A stretch of DNA of 64,000 nucleotides, taken from M0027 sp021713415. Lineage in GTDB: Bacteria; Pseudomonadota; Gammaproteobacteria; Francisellales; Francisellaceae. The notes below the pieces were generated by a model. It did not search any database. It was not told where the DNA came from and saw nothing but the letters and a program-made list of their open reading frames with translations. The position numbers were made by a program, and so were the translations under genes. The DNA lies in contig JAKJJQ010000013.1 in assembly GCA_021713415.1 (NCBI GenBank), positions 1 to 64,000 of the forward strand. The letters run 5' to 3'. How positions within the stretch are numbered: position 1 is the first letter of the stretch; the number at the start of each line of letters is the position of its first letter. Shown piece by piece: positions 63,038-64,000 of this stretch.

Positions 63038-64000
63038 CTATGGAGATAAACTTACATTTTTATCTAAACAAGTTTTATTAGGTGATTTAAAGAAGTGTGT
63101 ATTTGGTGATTTATAAGCAGGTTTTTTTACAAATGGTTTAATTATCTCATTAAACGGCTGTTTACCAGAAGATTTTTCAGGTTTATCTTTATTCCAAGAC
63201 GTGTCAAATGCATGTAGAATATTTTTTAATTCTTTTGCGCTATCAGGTAGAGTATTATGTTTCCTTCGTATTTGACTGGTTGATATAATATCTTTCAAAA
63301 TTGATTGTAACTGAATACTGGTTCGATTATTATCTGACCATTGTCTTAGTTCATTTAGTGCTTGTTGATATTGGTTTAATTTAGCATTTGTATTGTTATG
63401 TTCTTGAGTATCGGTTTTGCATTTATTAAATAATTTTTGAAGCTTTATAATTTGTTTTTCACAGTGTTTAGTTAAACGGTTATGTAGTACTTCTAGTGGT
63501 TCATAGCTATATTGAATTTCTTGTTTAGGTAGATAATACTTTTTAGCATAATATTGAGATGCACAGGTTGCTATTACTAAAGATGCTCCAACAATAGGGG
63601 CAATTGGGCCACTAATTAAAGAAATAGCCATACCAATAAATAAGCCTGTTGCAACACCTAATTTTATCCATTGTTCACGTTTAACGTAATGTTTTCTAAG
63701 TTTAATACGTTCTCGCATTTCAATTGTTGACTTTAATTGATTTACTAGGGTGTTATTATTATTTTGATTTTGTTGTTTTAATTTTTCTATACATGTTGAA
63801 AGGTTTGAATCATTTTTAATATTGAGTGAGTCACATAAAACAGTAATTTTCTTATCTAATGTTTTAATAATTCGATTTAATTTCTGAACCTTTTGATAAG
63901 ACTTGACTGCTTGGTTTAAACAGTCAAATCCATAAAGTGCAACGGTTAAACCAATTCCGCCTGGACCTAAAACAGAAGTTAAAGGTGTTAGGTATAGTCC
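63038..64000 (-). CDS. Membrane protein with two paired-helix segments (partial, start beyond the window)
   Basis: The minus frame is open to the last base, so the Met at 63718 is not the likely start; 320 codons lie in the window. Two similar hydrophobic blocks are separated by coiled coil: LTSVLGPGGIGLTVALYGFD near the window edge, and GLFIGMAISLISGPIAPIVG later. Each is followed by a helical, Lys/Gln-rich stretch. The C-terminus is basic and Pro/Lys-rich (PFVKKPAYKSPNTHF). It has the look of a membrane-inserted effector or a polytopic host-interaction protein; family unknown. Confidence 0.65.
   Translation of the reverse strand, partial: GLYLTPLTSVLGPGGIGLTVALYGFDCLNQAVKSYQKVQKLNRIIKTLDKKITVLCDSLNIKNDSNLSTCIEKLKQQNQNNNNTLVNQLKSTIEMRERIKLRKHYVKREQWIKLGVATGLFIGMAISLISGPIAPIVGASLVIATCASQYYAKKYYLPKQEIQYSYEPLEVLHNRLTKHCEKQIIKLQKLFNKCKTDTQEHNNTNAKLNQYQQALNELRQWSDNNRTSIQLQSILKDIISTSQIRRKHNTLPDSAKELKNILHAFDTSWNKDKPEKSSGKQPFNEIIKPFVKKPAYKSPNTHFFKSPNKTCLDKNVSLSP

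Noticed and set aside
1..64000. tRNA or rRNA genes
   Set aside because: No cloverleaf-like GC-rich segment or rRNA signature was found on reading the intergenic regions; a covariance search would be decisive.

Overview
The window is AT-rich DNA (roughly one third G+C by eye) from a gammaproteobacterium. The housekeeping genes (guaB, hpt, tatD, glpD, elbB, rlmD, topB, ppsA with its regulator, a full leu operon) fit a free-replicating, metabolically competent cell. The accessory genes carry eukaryote-type features: ankyrin repeats, late-domain motifs, a SUMO-interacting-like motif, a possible CaaX box, cysteine-protease-like triads and long coiled coils. That points to a host-associated or intracellular lineage of the Francisella/Fastidiosibacter/Piscirickettsia or Legionellales kind. 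The taxon is inferred, not proven.

Layout. 1-3023: end of an unknown gene, then a large unknown protein split by a frameshift at a run of nine A, with two PSAP motifs in its tail. 3125-6031: guaB, hpt, tatD. 6165-7445: a duplicated helical-repeat protein resembling TALE-like repeats, with a SUMO-interacting-like motif, basic clusters and an acidic tail. 7469-9469: a secreted glycoside-hydrolase-like protein. 9699-21543: a P2-type contractile tail module (V, W, J, I, H-like, fibre, spanin pair, FI, FII, E/E', T, U, X, D) headed by a possible Mor-like activator. No head, portal, terminase or integrase genes are seen, so it looks like an R-type tailocin. Between V and W, on the opposite strand, sits a protein with arrays of PSAP and PPxY/LPxY motifs.

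21527-44635 is mostly core: glpD, an orphan with an SGHY motif, elbB, rlmD, an alanine-dehydrogenase-like gene, a Na+/H+ antiporter, topB, an ankyrin gene, an Xre-RES toxin-antitoxin pair with its own promoter and operator, ppsR and ppsA (divergent), a glutamate-cysteine ligase, a papain/transglutaminase-like protein ending in CTTL, an Lrp-type regulator divergent from leuA, then leuCDB.

44690-64000 is an accessory island. It opens with a degenerate tyrosine recombinase against the leu operon. It continues with large orphan proteins, including a second C-H-D protein, a 1396-residue coiled-coil protein and a class-I amidotransferase-like protein. It also holds nested IS256/IS4 remnants, a secreted protein with two CVNH-like repeats, a LuxR-type regulator, a second secreted protein sharing the same four-Cys tail, and a membrane protein cut by the window end. 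The working picture is a host-interaction locus: a retained contractile injection or bacteriocin particle plus candidate host-directed proteins, among ordinary metabolic genes.
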